From Dryomyza anilis (Eukaryota; Arthropoda; Insecta; Diptera; Dryomyzidae): a stretch of DNA of 64,000 bases. The notes under the pieces were generated by a model. It ran no database searches and was not told where the DNA came from. It saw only the letters and a program-made list of their open reading frames with translations. The number at the start of each line of letters is the position of its first letter. Position 1 is the first letter of the stretch. Shown here one piece after another: positions 24,095 through 34,568 of this stretch. A program made the position numbers and the translations under genes. The stretch spans positions 12,110,501 through 12,174,500 of the forward strand of contig OX638133.1 in NCBI GenBank assembly GCA_951804985.1. The letters run 5' to 3'.

Positions 24095-27000
24095 GTAGTG
24101 CTGCTGTTCATAGTGTGTTTGTTGCTCATATTGCTGTTGCTCATAATGTTGCTGCTCATAATTTTGCTGCTCATAATGTTGCTGCTCATAATGTTGTTGC
24201 TCATACTGTTGTTGCTGTTCGTAATGCTGCTGCTGATGTTGCTGGTGGTAACTGTTCGACATTTGCGTTGTGTCCCAACCACCGTCATCACTTTCGGTGT
24301 CACTGCGTCGGTCCGTGTACTCGGGCGGCGCCTGTCCATCACTCGCATAATGATGATTATCTGTGCAAATAAATTAAAGGTTTTTTTAACGCAAGAAATA
24401 AAAGTTTGTTTTAATAAAACGTCATCGTTATAACTTTTAAAAAATTGTTAAATTATCATATGGTGCGTTGGGAATCAGAAAAGTTAATTTCGGATATTTT
24501 TTTATTTGGAAAAAAATTGTTCGGATATTTATTTTTAATAATTTTTTTTTAATTTTTTAATTAAAGACATTGTTTTCGAATTTTATTTTCTAAAAACATT
24601 TTTTTTTTTGAAGAATTCGTAAAAAAATATTAGTTCAACAATATTCATTGTATTAAATATTATATTCATAAATATTATGAACATTTTATAAAGAAAATTT
24701 AAATTATTCATAGATATTATGATTATATTCATCAATATGACGAATTAAATTCATTGTATTGATTATGTCGTTCTTTACTATGATGTTCAATAGTATGAAT
24801 AAGTTCATGTGTACAATGAACTAGCAGGGACACGTTATTGGTGTTGTAAATGTAGTAACCAAAACAAAAATAATTCTCCGCAAAAACAACTTTTCTCGGA
24901 CTGTTCTTCCCCGTAGAGTTTTTTCCAGTAGAAGTTTTAGTGTAGTGAGTTTGTGTGTGGTGGTTTTGTGTGTGGTGATTTTTAGTATGGTGATTTTTAA
25001 TATGGTGAGTTTCGGTGTGGTGAATTTCGGTGTGGTGAGTTTATAGGTGAGTTTATAGCTGTATAGAATGGATAAATATAACGCTGACCAAAATTTCATT
25101 AAATTTACTATGCCAATTGCTGATAGAATGTGTTTTTAATTTTTGGATTATATGGTAGATGTCAAGCCCAGTCCACCAATCTCGCCGAGATATAGCCTGT
25201 ACTCTGCCCGGACCCAAGATATATATTGTGTCAAAATTTTATTCGATTCCGTTCAGTAGTTTTGACGCCTATTCGGAACATACATACATACATACATACA
25301 TACATACATACATACTTCAATCTAATTTTGATTATATGGCAATAGTAAGCCTGACCTGCTTTCTATAGTATTTATATGAATCAGAGTCCCCATCGTTCAT
25401 GATTTGTACGCAAATATTCATAGAATAAACACGCGTCCATTTGTCGTGAACAGAGCAGACTGAAACGTTGTATATCGCTGTTCTCTCCAAATATATTTTT
25501 AGGATATTTTAGGGCCTGATTCCTTAGTTCATATTATGAAAAAATAGCTCTAACGTTGGGGTGTATCTGGAAAACCCAATGATATACAGGGTGTTTTCAA
25601 AATTTAATTAAGAAAAGTTGATACAATCGTATGTTTAATTATAACTGCCACAATGTAAAGCCCAGTGCAAAACGCTTACATTCTTTATATACACAGAAAA
25701 AAATGTACATCATATTGATGAATTCTGTTCTTCAAACCATTATTCATTGTATTGAAGAACCATACATAATATTGATGATTAACGACATCAATGTTATGAA
25801 TGCGATCATAAATATGATGAACACTTTGTAACTGTCGAAAAAGTGTTTTTCAATATAATGAATTGTATGTAAAGTAAACGTTTCATCACATTAATGAACA
25901 AGAACATAAAATACAACATATTTTACTTCATATTGAAGAATGCTGTTCATCAAACCAAATTTCAATCAAAATATTTATTTTTCGTTCATTTTTTGCCGTA
26001 CTTCTCAAGTAGTTCTTGTATGTTATTTTTTATATACACAGAAAAAAAATGTACGTCATATTAATAATCATAAATATGAAGAACGCTTGGTAACTGTCGA
26101 ATAAGTGTTCCTCGAAAAAGTGAACTGTATGTGAAGAATACGTTTCATCATATTAATGTACCAAAATATGAAATACAACATATATGTTCATCATATTGAA
26201 GAACGCTGTTCATTAAACCAAATTTCTATAAAAATATTTTTTTTCGTTCATTTTTGCCGTACTTCTGAGTTCTCAAGTAGTTCTTTTGTGTTATTTCTTA
26301 TATAATATTGCTCGACACGCATAAATTAGTAAAATGTTTTATAATATATTTATTATAATTACTACTTTTTATTAATAAAAAGTTACATTTATAAAAAATA
26401 TATTTTTGAAAAAATGTTTTTGTTTCCAAATTTTTTTTTGAACAAATTTTTTTTTTTTTAGAACAATTATTTTTTTCGAACCAATTTTTTTTTCGAACAA
26501 ATTTTTTTTTACAAACAAATTTTTTTTCGAACAAATTTTTTTTTCGGAACAATTTTTTTTTGTCCGAAATTTTTTTTTTTAATTTTTAACTGTTATTTTT
26601 CCAATTATTTTTAATATATTTTTTTTAAATATGAACAAATTCATCAATATGACAATTCAAATTCATTGTATTGAATATTTTGTTCATATATACACCCAAA
26701 GAACGAATCATTTGGAGCAACCGTCTTTTTTTGCCAACCGATTTACTAAGTTCTGTCAACATTCGACTGATTCAGTTGTTGCAGCACCGCGTATCAGTTC
26801 ACACTACTAATGAATACAATTGCCACAACCAATTTGTTTAGTTGTGGTAGCCAATTTAATTATACGAAATCGGCCATTTTACCTCGCCCTAGCGCTCCAA
26901 CATGTTGCAAAGACGAAGTCAGCGTCACAACAGCGTTCCTGAGATCGAACATTGCCGAAGATTCGTTGTGCTGCTGACTTCGTGTTTGCAACACGTTGGA

Positions 27001-30000
27001 GCGCTAGGGCTGCATATAGAAATATAACATATTGACACAAAATCGCAAGAACTCTGTAGTATAGTATGTCTCTTGTTGAAGAAAGTATAATTGAGCATGA
27101 AAGAATCGAACAGTAACAACGATAAAGCCTTAAAACAATTCCAAAAATTGTTTCACACTTGGCACGCGCTGTCCGCAGCACAAAACAAAACGAGTGAAAA
27201 ATGTAAAGCTTGCGCGACTGGTGTTGTCCTGCTTTGGCATCGCTTTAATACAAGACAACTGTTTTCGCAGTTGAATCAAATAAAAATTGGTTGCTACAAC
27301 TTAAGTTATATAATTATCTGTTAAGTCAAATAAATATTTGTTAGGTCTCATTTTAAATTCAGTTGCAGTAGCAATGGAAATAAAAAAATTGAAAATGGAT
27401 TAAAAGTTTGTTTCTCCAATCAATGTTGCAGTTCCTTCAACTAATAGTTGGTTACGCTTCATACTATTGTTCACCACAAATGAAAATCAGTAGAGGCTGA
27501 CTAAATTTGGTAGATGGAAATGAATATTCGTTGAAACAACTGCACGCCAAGCAATCATTTTTTTGTGTGTATAATGAATGCATTCATTAATATGTCATTT
27601 AATGAACGATGGTTTCAATATGATGAATCTGGTGGTTGGTGAAAAAATTCATAACATTTATGAATAAATTATCATATGGAAGAATTTATTTTTTTGTGTA
27701 ATGATAGATTAGTAAAATGCTTTATTATATATTTATAATTATAACTTTTTATTAATAAAAATTTATATATATAAAAATATACTTTAAATTATGTTTTATC
27801 ATTTTTTTTTTGAAAATACATTTTTTTTTTCGTATTAATTTTTTTAACAATTTTTGAAATTTTTCCTGTTATTTTTAAATAAAATTTTTACAACAACACT
27901 TTTTTTTCGATTTATTAAAAAAAAATTATATTCATATTATATTCATAAATATATGAACAAATTCATCAATATGACTATTCAAATTCATTGTGTTGAATAT
28001 TTCGTTTTTCACTATGATGTTCGATAGTACGAATTATTTCATATTTATAATGAATATATTCATCAATATGTCATTTAATGAACGGTGGTATCAATATGAT
28101 GAATCTGGTAGTTGGTGAAAAAATGCATAATATATATGAATAAATTCATCATATTGTTGAATTTTTTTTCTGTGTAGATAATCAATACAAAACGTTCAAT
28201 GATTTTCTTCCTGAAGAGTTCGTTTTCGGTTTTTACTTGCAGGCCGGTGCATTTTACCGATCACCGCTGCTTAATAATTCTCACTAATATTTCTCATTTT
28301 ATCGAATTTTATTAGTTGTGTATTTACCGACTACTGCACACATAGAAAATACACCGAAAAGATTACTTTATTAAAAAATATATAATGTATGTCTTAGTTT
28401 TGAAAAATGTAGGTCTACTATATTTTGTTAGTTTTTAAAGACATTTTATTTTTATTTGAATTAAATTGACTACACAATGTATTGAAAATTTGTTCTCTAA
28501 ATATTACAGAAACTGTACTATTATTTTATTTTTTGTTTTTTTTTTTATTATTTTTTAATTCGTGTGTGTAGGAAAGATCGGAAAGGTATAAACGAATTCG
28601 TTATATTGCAGAAACTGGTTTTTCACACACACGACAGAAGACAGACGACTGCGAAAGTGAGAAGGTATAAAATAAAAACCCAAGCAGCCCGAGCATCAGA
28701 CAGAATCGATAACTAGTGATGCCAACTAATTGAACCAACGAATTAAACAAAATGAATCTTTATGGTTTGAAAATAAAAACGTGAAAATAAAAGTTATCAA
28801 GTCTGCAGAGAAAAAGAGAGAGAGAGACAGAACCATTTTCAGACAGATGGTTATTGGTAAACACATGATGAAGTTGCCGAACGGTAAATTTTTTGTTGTT
28901 TTCAATGATCGCTCTCTCAGTTTAAATGCTTTCTTTTCAGCAGATATGATATGCCATCATAGTATTTTTTCGGTGTATAAATCGTACTAAATATTGTTTT
29001 CGAGCCATTTAGGCCAAACCAAATTCAGTGCCAAACATCTCCCCTCAAACCACTTACCATTCGAGCAGTAGCCATGATGATTCATCAGCGGATCACAGAA
29101 GTCATTGTCACCGCAGTGACCCGCATTGTCGGGCGTGCCGTCTCCACCAACTCCGCCGCCATTACAATACTGGCCGCCATTTTGACACTCGCCATTGCAG
29201 TTGTCCAGCAAATTATCCTGCGAAGATGGCGCCGTCATGTTCGTTGAAATAAGCAGTTCGGTCGAGTCAATTGATTCCTTGCGATTGTCGTCACTTTCGT
29301 TGTGTTTGCGATGTCGGGTTGGCGTCGCGCACTGCGTGGCGGTTGAGTCAGAGTCCTGTTCTCCGTGTTCCACCTCCTGCTGGCGCTGCAGACGCTGTTG
29401 TTGCTGCTGTTCGTTGCTGTTGTTATTGTTGCTGATGTATTTTCGATGCGCCTGCTGCTGTTGATGTTGCTGCTGTTGTTGCTCGTTGGCAATGTTCTCC
29501 AGACAATCGGGATCTGTGCACTGTTCGAGGGTCTCCAGCGAGGTGGCCAGCTGTAGGCTGCTGCGTGTGGTAGTGCTGCACGAGCTGCGTCGGCTGTGCT
29601 GCTGCGAGTTGTCGGCGTCGGCGATGGTGATAGTGGAGGCGACGGAGTGTTGACGCTGCGGTGGGCACAGGTCGAAGGTGTTGTTGGCAAGGCGTGTTTT
29701 CTGTGAAGCCGAAAAGAAGAAGAAGAAGTAGGAAAATGAAAAAGTGCTTTAAAAAAGAGCACAACAAATAAACGTGGCTAGAATTGCAATCAACAAGGCT
29801 TTGTTGCCTACCTCTTCTAACACATGTTCGTATGAAGGTGGCGGCGTTTGTGGCACAGCTGCTGTTCCTCCTGTTATTGCTGGTGCAGCTGTGGTTGCGT
29901 TGGCAATGGCTGCTGTGGCTGCGCTTGCATTTGAGCCGCACTGGCTCACGTTGGGATTAAGGTAGCCTGCAAGGCAGATGATAATAAATGTGTGAGTTAG

Positions 30001-33000
30001 TTTGATAAAAAAAAAAATCAACTACAAAAAAACAGTTTCTGCATTTTGCAATAATCTGCAGCTCAGGCACATTGCGGCTGTGGCTTCCACTTATGTGCCA
30101 TGCACTCAACTGCATAGTTAAAACTCCTAGTTCTATTTTTTCGTTGTTGTTTTGTTTTTGATATATTGCATAAATTATTTAAATAATGTTCATATGCAAG
30201 CAAATGTGCTGGTGTTGATTTATGTCACAATGACGCATGCAACAGGACGTGACATAACACGGACACGTACCGCATGCTGTGCATACATCGTCATACAGTG
30301 TGTGTCACGGCTTAAAGCGATTACATACAAATATTGGCTACACAGTATGCAGAAATGTGGAAAATATTAAAGACATGCAAAAATAATAGCTATAATTTAA
30401 AAAATATTTAAAAAAAAACAAAAATTATAAATAAAATTTAAAAGTTGAAAATAGTGATGAGATTGAGCGAGTATTTCAATTTTTTTTTCAAATAATACTA
30501 CCCAACACGATTTTTCCATGGACATCCCATACATCATGTTAATGTTTAGAATTTACAATTTAATTTTTCTTAAAGCCTGTTCTATTACCTTTAAAACGAG
30601 CCATCAACGAAGTTTCTACTTTAAGAGATATTGAAATATAAACAACCATACAAAAGTGATTTTTAGCGCATTTTTTGTAACTTTGATGCACTGTATTTCT
30701 GGAAGTAGAGGTCTAAACAAATAAAAAAAATTGGTCAATGTATATCAATCAATAAGCTTTATCAGCTGCCCAAATTTCATTGAAAACGAAGAAGGTAAGT
30801 TCCAACCACTGGTCGATTTGGTGTGGAATGGCCCACGTACATTTCTTTTGACAGACATTTGAAATAATAATTTTTTTTTTTTCAAAATACTATTTAATAA
30901 ATCAAGCAAGTAGTATTTAACACATAATATAAAATGTATAGGAATTAAAAATTTATCTGTGGCAATATGAATTAACAACATAAATCGAGATATGTTCAAA
31001 TTGTGTTATTAATACCATCGTAATTTTGGTTTACATTTTGTGTCAAATTTTGATACTGATCCTTCTTATAGTTGCTGAGATAAACAAAATATATACTAAT
31101 TTACGACTTATGTTGTTAATCAATGGTGAAAATTCGCAAATTGTTCTTTAATCAGTTAATACTATTAAAAGATTTAATTTATATTAATATAATTACTTAA
31201 AAAATAATTAAAAAATATTTTTGTAATTATTTTTTTATGGTTTTGGTATTTGCATTTTTGATATTGTATTCTTCTTTTTTCTGTTGTTAATGCTTTAGAT
31301 TTGTATTTTTGCAATAATTTTTGGCATTATTTTTGCATTTCTTTTTAATTTGACAATGTTTTCGCTTTTGATTTGTCCTTTTTCTTTTGACTTAATTTGG
31401 ATTTGAAAATGTATATTACATGGGAGGAGACACGACTTCTGTCCTTATTTCGCCCATATTTAACCTATGTTACCTCTGAACACCATAGTATCCTTGCGTA
31501 TAAATTTAAGTCAAATCGATTCGGCAGTTTAGACGTGACGCTCGAACCAATAATCAAAAAGACAAAGGTAATTTCAGTTATATACGATAAAATAAAATGG
31601 CACAGCAGTTCTGATGAATCTAGGCCTAGCTTTTCCAACCATTTAAACTGAACATGTAAAATTTGTACTCAAATGGTAGGACCTACAGTTTAAAGCAGTA
31701 TTAGTCACAAATATTACAGTCCTGAACTTGAACGTAATTAAAATTATACTTCTAACAAACATCTTTTAAATATGAAACAAATACCAAAATTAAATGTGAC
31801 TAAAATCGAATTAATTACAAATACGTTTACTTGTATTAAATATTATTTAAATATTATGCAAATCTTTAAACACTTGAAGAATACTTGAAAAAGGTACTCC
31901 ATTATAATTCGCTAAGTAAATTTTATTTAACTACAGTTAAAGCAGTTTTCTGGTTGTACTTCATCTTTGTATAGCCTTCCCCGCCAAAATTGTACAATGG
32001 CGTAACTTTTTGTCTCTTGAACTATAATAGTGTAGGCACATTTAAAGCTATTAAATGCGAATAATGAAAAAAAGTTTTGAAATCGACTAAATTAGTAGTT
32101 TTTCTAAAAATATACCTCGATACTTGTTTGCAGTGAGTATATTTGCACTGAGTATATTGTAGCTCGATTGGTTAGTACGTTGGACTACGAGCAAAAAGTT
32201 CCGGGTTCGATGTCAGCAACTGTCAACATCTTTTTCAAAGAAAACATTTTTATAAACCACGGTACCTCTCGCCAGACAATAGCAAACCTCTTTTTTCCGC
32301 TATGAGTACGGCGTAAAGTCTTCAAGACTGTAGCGCAAAATTATTATATTGTAAAAAAAAACATTTCCATTAGACGTGTGGCAAACATTTTGTATTATTT
32401 AAAATATAACAAGAGTTTTGTTGATGGACAATACTTCTGGTATATTTGTACATTTGCTACAAGCTATAAATTCAAAACTAATGTTTGTGTTTCATATTTT
32501 TGTTGATTTTTAAAACCTCTTAATAGAACTAATACACGACATGGAAATTATAGAATAGAAACTGGAAATAAGATTGACTTGAAAATAATATATCTGAATA
32601 AAAATATGTTATAAATCTATCTTTTTATGATACACCAAAATGATGAATCGCTAATATTCCAAATAATGTTTGTAAAAATATATGGGAATTGACAGTTATA
32701 AAGTTGAATAGTTTCATAGTCGAATTGGAAATTCCTCGAGTATTCCACTATCATAGTCACACATTTAAAGTATTCAAAGCTTATTATATAACAGTTATCC
32801 AAAAATTGTAATAAAATGTAATAAATAATATGGTTTTATTTTTGTAAAGAATATTCAGTAATTTTATTTTTTTTAGTTTTATAATATTATCCTTGTTAAA
32901 GAAATATGATTACATAAAATGAACCAATATTTAGTATGGTAAAACAACATAAATTTAGCATATTCGAAATTTTCGATTCGGCATAACAACATAATTCGAC

Positions 33001-34568
33001 CTATGTTGCTCGTTTTATTTTTTTGATTTGTGTAATAACAACATATCTCGACTTATGCACATGAAATATCAATATTTCAATTTGAAATAACAACATTTAT
33101 TACTAATTTCGCTATAAATATTAAAATAATAAACAATTTATAAAACTAGTATTTTTTATAATATATTCTATTAATATGTGAGATATTTGCGCTGGTAAAC
33201 CTTAAAAATTTTAATACAATTTTATGCTATAATTAGTTAAACCTTTAAAATGCTATCCTGAAAAATTCAAAAAGTAGACTTATTTCATATTGCGCCAGAT
33301 ATATGAATCTGTTTGATAAATCTGGTAGTAGATAAAAAATCATAGTAATTATGAATAAATAAAAATATTGAAGATTTTTTACTTTTTATTTGGCAAAAAT
33401 TTACATATATATGATTTTCTTTCATGTTAAGTACATTTTGTCTGCTTGAAATCTTTATTTAAAATGTTTCTAAACTGCCAAACACTCCCAAAATTGTTAT
33501 CTTGGGCTGTAGTATTTGTTATTATCATTATAACGATGGAATAAAAACTAATTTTATGAAAATAAAAGAGCCGATTAGTAATAAATAATAATAGTTTAGC
33601 GCTACAGTCCTGTATAGAACTTCGGCCGAGCTCTCTCACCATTTTGAGCTGTGCGTGTTATATTTGTACTCAAAGTGGTGGGACCTACAGTTTATTGCCG
33701 AATCCGAACGGCGGGTGAGAGCTTTTCATAGGCAATGGTTTTACTCTCGTAGGTTTGCCATTTACTGACGAGAGGTAACGCGGTATAGAAAAATGTTTCT
33801 ATGAAAAGATGTTGTTAGCCCCAGTCCAGGCTTGAACCGGGGACCTTTCGGCTCGCAGTCCAACGCACTAACCACTGAGCCACCGCGGCTACAATTAGTA
33901 ATACCATTCTTTAAAATATATATAAATTTACATTTAGTTAATATTTCTGAGAAAATGCTTAGAAATTCAAATATGTATTTATAATGTGAAGGAAATGTTA
34001 TTTCGAGAGTGATGTAAATAATTAACTAAAAAAAATTGAAACGTTATAAATAGAACTCTAAAAGTTTGGCATGTGCTTCAAATAACAAAATCAAAATCGA
34101 TGATGACAGCATAATAAAATTATATGAAATGCAATACTTTTAAGACACAACTAATAACAACAGCCAGGTGAATTACTTAAATAATAAAATATAGAAATTC
34201 GTTTTTTATTTGTTTTTTTTTTTTTTTTTTTACTAAATACTCGAAAAACTTGTAAAACTTTCAATGCAGTGAGAGAGCGAGAGACTCTTCACCAATATTT
34301 TTGTTTTTCAAGTTGCAGTGCAGAGTCTTGATTTCTTCTTACCCAGACGCAGGTTGTTGGTTTTGTGCGGCGGCAACAAAGATTTGCGTTCGTTGGTGCC
34401 CATGGAGCCGAGACTGGTGCAGTCGGCCGAATCGATGGTAGAGCTGCTGGCGCCAATTACGAGCGAATGATGATTGAGCAGTGCCTCGTTGACCTGCGGA
34501 TCGGGATCGTGTTCCTGTGAGGTGCTGCGTGAGCTGCCCATGCGAAATTTCAATTTGAATGGCGCCAT
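23744..34568 (-). CDS. Five-exon PPxY-containing protein, unrecognised (whole gene model)
   Basis: Joined exons on the minus strand are 34568-34343, 29966-29812, 29700-29058, 24360-23903 and 23836-23744. Every junction keeps phase (1, 0, 1, 0) and uses GT-AG, giving 525 codons including TAA. The product has two PPxY motifs: PPSY at about residues 118-121 and PPEY at about 353-356. PPxY motifs bind WW domains, classically of Nedd4-family ubiquitin ligases. A Q/Y/E-rich repeat tract follows, then a C-terminal block C-x5-C-x-C-x2-C-x6-C at residues 472-490 and the ending FISEVMHGTACNIL. No signal peptide or membrane segment is obvious. I do not recognise the family by name; a WW-ligase adaptor or substrate is an inference from the motifs. 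If GAG|GTAATG at 23776 is a donor, the C-terminal end would differ. Confidence 0.8.
23903..24360 (-). CDS. Gene 2 exon 4 (PPEY, Y-E-Q-Q-H repeats, Cys block)
   Basis: The acceptor TTGCACAG|AT completes an Asp codon and the donor is GACGAT|GTAAGT. The peptide has QAPPEYTDRRSDTESDD, then about ten YEQQH/YEQQQ pentamer-like units, a Gln run, and EIYKDLAKQWGITCKMSDGC continuing into the Cys block. The repeat tract is prion-like in composition and is encoded by CAG/CAA mixed with TAT GAG, so it is likely to vary in length between individuals. Confidence 0.85.
24605..24820. mobile_element. ATTGATGAA-family element, copy 4 (fragment)
   Basis: Blocks TTCATAAATATTATGAACAT, TATATTCATCAATATGACGA and CTATGATGTTCAATAGTATG match the middle of the family in inverse order. 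Both termini are lost. Confidence 0.6.
24835..25110 (-). mobile_element. Helitron-like fragment with GTGGTGAGTTT minisatellite
   Basis: The sequence GTAGTAACCAAAACAAAAAT, then TTCTCCGCAAAAACAACTTT, matches the reverse complement of 58310-58370 in the Helitron-like element. It is followed by about ten degenerate copies of the 15-bp GTGGTGAGTTTTAGT unit. Both terminal sequences are missing. Confidence 0.7.
25150..25320. mobile_element. Transposon-like terminal region with (CATA)n tail
   Basis: TATTGTGTCAAAATTTTATT then CGATTCCGTTCAGTAGTTTT and a CATA microsatellite at 25279-25315 form a pattern common in insect transposon ends (CGGTTnAGTAGTTTTGnCG followed by CATA repeats). The element class is not determined. 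Confidence 0.5.
26693..27569. mobile_element. Nested TA-flanked element containing a long hairpin
   Basis: The ends CACCCAAAGAACGAATCATT and AATCATTTTTTTGTGTG are imperfect inverted repeats, flanked by TA at 26691-26692 and 27570-27571. Removing it rejoins the surrounding ATTGATGAA element (CATATA + TAATGAATG) as in other copies, which confirms the insertion. The interior has a strong stem-loop at 26886-27010. Confidence 0.7.
26886..27010. repeat. 46-bp-arm inverted repeat (hairpin)
   Basis: Arms 26886-26931 and 26965-27010 are reverse complements with 4 mismatches in 46 and a 33-base loop. The outer part is GCCCTAGCGCTCCAAC on both. The GC content is far above the surrounding DNA. Confidence 0.9.
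28352..28975. mobile_element. TA-flanked inverted-repeat element, CACCGAAAA termini
   Basis: CACCGAAAAGATTACT at left pairs with AGTATTTTTTCGGTG at right, with TA on both outer sides (28350-28351, 28976-28977). No transposase is visible; the short plus-strand frame at 28730-28990 runs out through the right terminus and is not convincing. Confidence 0.65.
29058..29700 (-). CDS. Gene 2 exon 3 (poly-Q, EGF-like-looking Cys segment)
   Basis: The acceptor TTCACAG|AAAACA and donor AATG|GTAAGT bound 214 codons plus one base. It encodes FDLCPPQRQHSVASTITI, an S/T/R-rich part, LEQCTDPDCLENI, Gln and Asn runs, and a Cys/Gly/Asn-rich stretch (CNGECQNGGQYCNG). The last resembles half of an EGF-like loop, but the spacing is incomplete and no signal peptide supports secretion, so I do not call an EGF domain. 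Confidence 0.8.
29812..29966 (-). CDS. Gene 2 exon 2 (PPSY motif)
   Basis: The acceptor TTGCAG|GCTACC completes the split Gly codon and the donor is GAAGAG|GTAGGC. The peptide runs YLNPNVSQCGS, an Ala/Thr-rich linker, then TPPPSYEHVLEE. PPPSYE followed by acidic residues is a typical WW-domain ligand. Confidence 0.8.
31655..31695 (+). mobile_element. Short SINE body fragment
   Basis: ATTTGTACTCAAATGGTAGG then ACCTACAGTTTA matches the middle of the SINE (minus-strand style reading of the full copies). Only about 40 bp survive. Confidence 0.5.
32152..32352 (+). mobile_element. Diverged tRNA-derived SINE
   Basis: A box TAGCTCGATTGGTTAGTACG and B box GGGTTCGATGTC are well kept. The body blocks CAACATCTTTTTCAAAGAAA, ACCTCTCGCCAGACAATAGC and GACTGTAGCGCAAAATTATT follow in family order. 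The middle is shortened, so it is a decayed copy. Confidence 0.75.
33585..33890 (-). mobile_element. Full-length tRNA-derived SINE
   Basis: On the minus strand it runs from the tRNA-like head AGCCGCGGTGGCTCAGTGG, through B box GGTTCAAGCC, to a 3' AATAATAATA-type tail at 33585-33595. It is almost the same as the copies at 7504 and 58955, so the family was recently active. It lies in gene 2 intron 1 in sense with the host gene. Confidence 0.9.
34343..34568 (-). CDS. Gene 2 exon 1 (start codon)
   Basis: The ATG at 34568-34566 sits in AACATGG, a good fly start context. The exon encodes 75 residues plus one base and ends at CTGG|GTAAGA. A second in-frame ATG nine codons on would start MGSSRS, which fits the MGxxxS N-myristoylation consensus. 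The peptide is Ser-rich with a conserved-looking SSSTIDSADC segment. It is the only exon of this gene with a plausible initiator. Confidence 0.8.

Larger units (their letters stand above)
25692..28174. mobile_element. ATTGATGAA-family composite: two left ends, two right ends, nested insertion
   Basis: A left terminus CACAGAAAAAAATGTACATC occurs at 25692 and again at 26037. Right termini occur at 27698 (TTTTTTTGTG) and 28174 (TTTTTTTTCTGTG), each followed by TA. The arrangement left-left-right-right implies one copy inserted in, or partially duplicated with, another. A different element (26693-27569) sits in the middle. Confidence 0.7.
24361..29057 (-). other. Gene 2 intron 3, filled with transposons
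   Basis: This 4.7-kb intron holds ATTGATGAA-family copies, a Helitron-related minisatellite fragment, a nested TA-flanked element with a long hairpin, and another TA-flanked element at 28352. No exon-like frame with splice sites was found inside. Confidence 0.7.
29967..34342 (-). other. Gene 2 intron 1
   Basis: A 4.4-kb AT-rich intron from GTAAGA to TTGCAG. It contains a small SINE fragment (about 31655-31695), a diverged SINE at 32152-32352 and a full-length SINE at 33585-33890. No other feature is visible. Confidence 0.7.

Noticed and set aside
23872..24433. Plus-strand frames rich in Leu, Ala, Val opposite exon 4 of gene 2
   Set aside because: They are antisense readings of the CAG/CAA-rich coding exon; splice sites and conserved-looking peptide are on the minus strand.
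28730..28990. 86-codon frame as a gene
   Set aside because: It crosses the right terminus of a TA-flanked element and shows no recognisable motif.
29058..29200. EGF-like domain in gene 2 exon 3
   Set aside because: The Cys spacing is incomplete and the protein has no signal peptide, so a secreted EGF module is not supported.
29028..29965. Plus-strand and alternate minus frames around 29-30 kb
   Set aside because: They are shadows of gene 2 exons 2 and 3; only the phase-consistent minus frame joins its neighbours by GT-AG introns.
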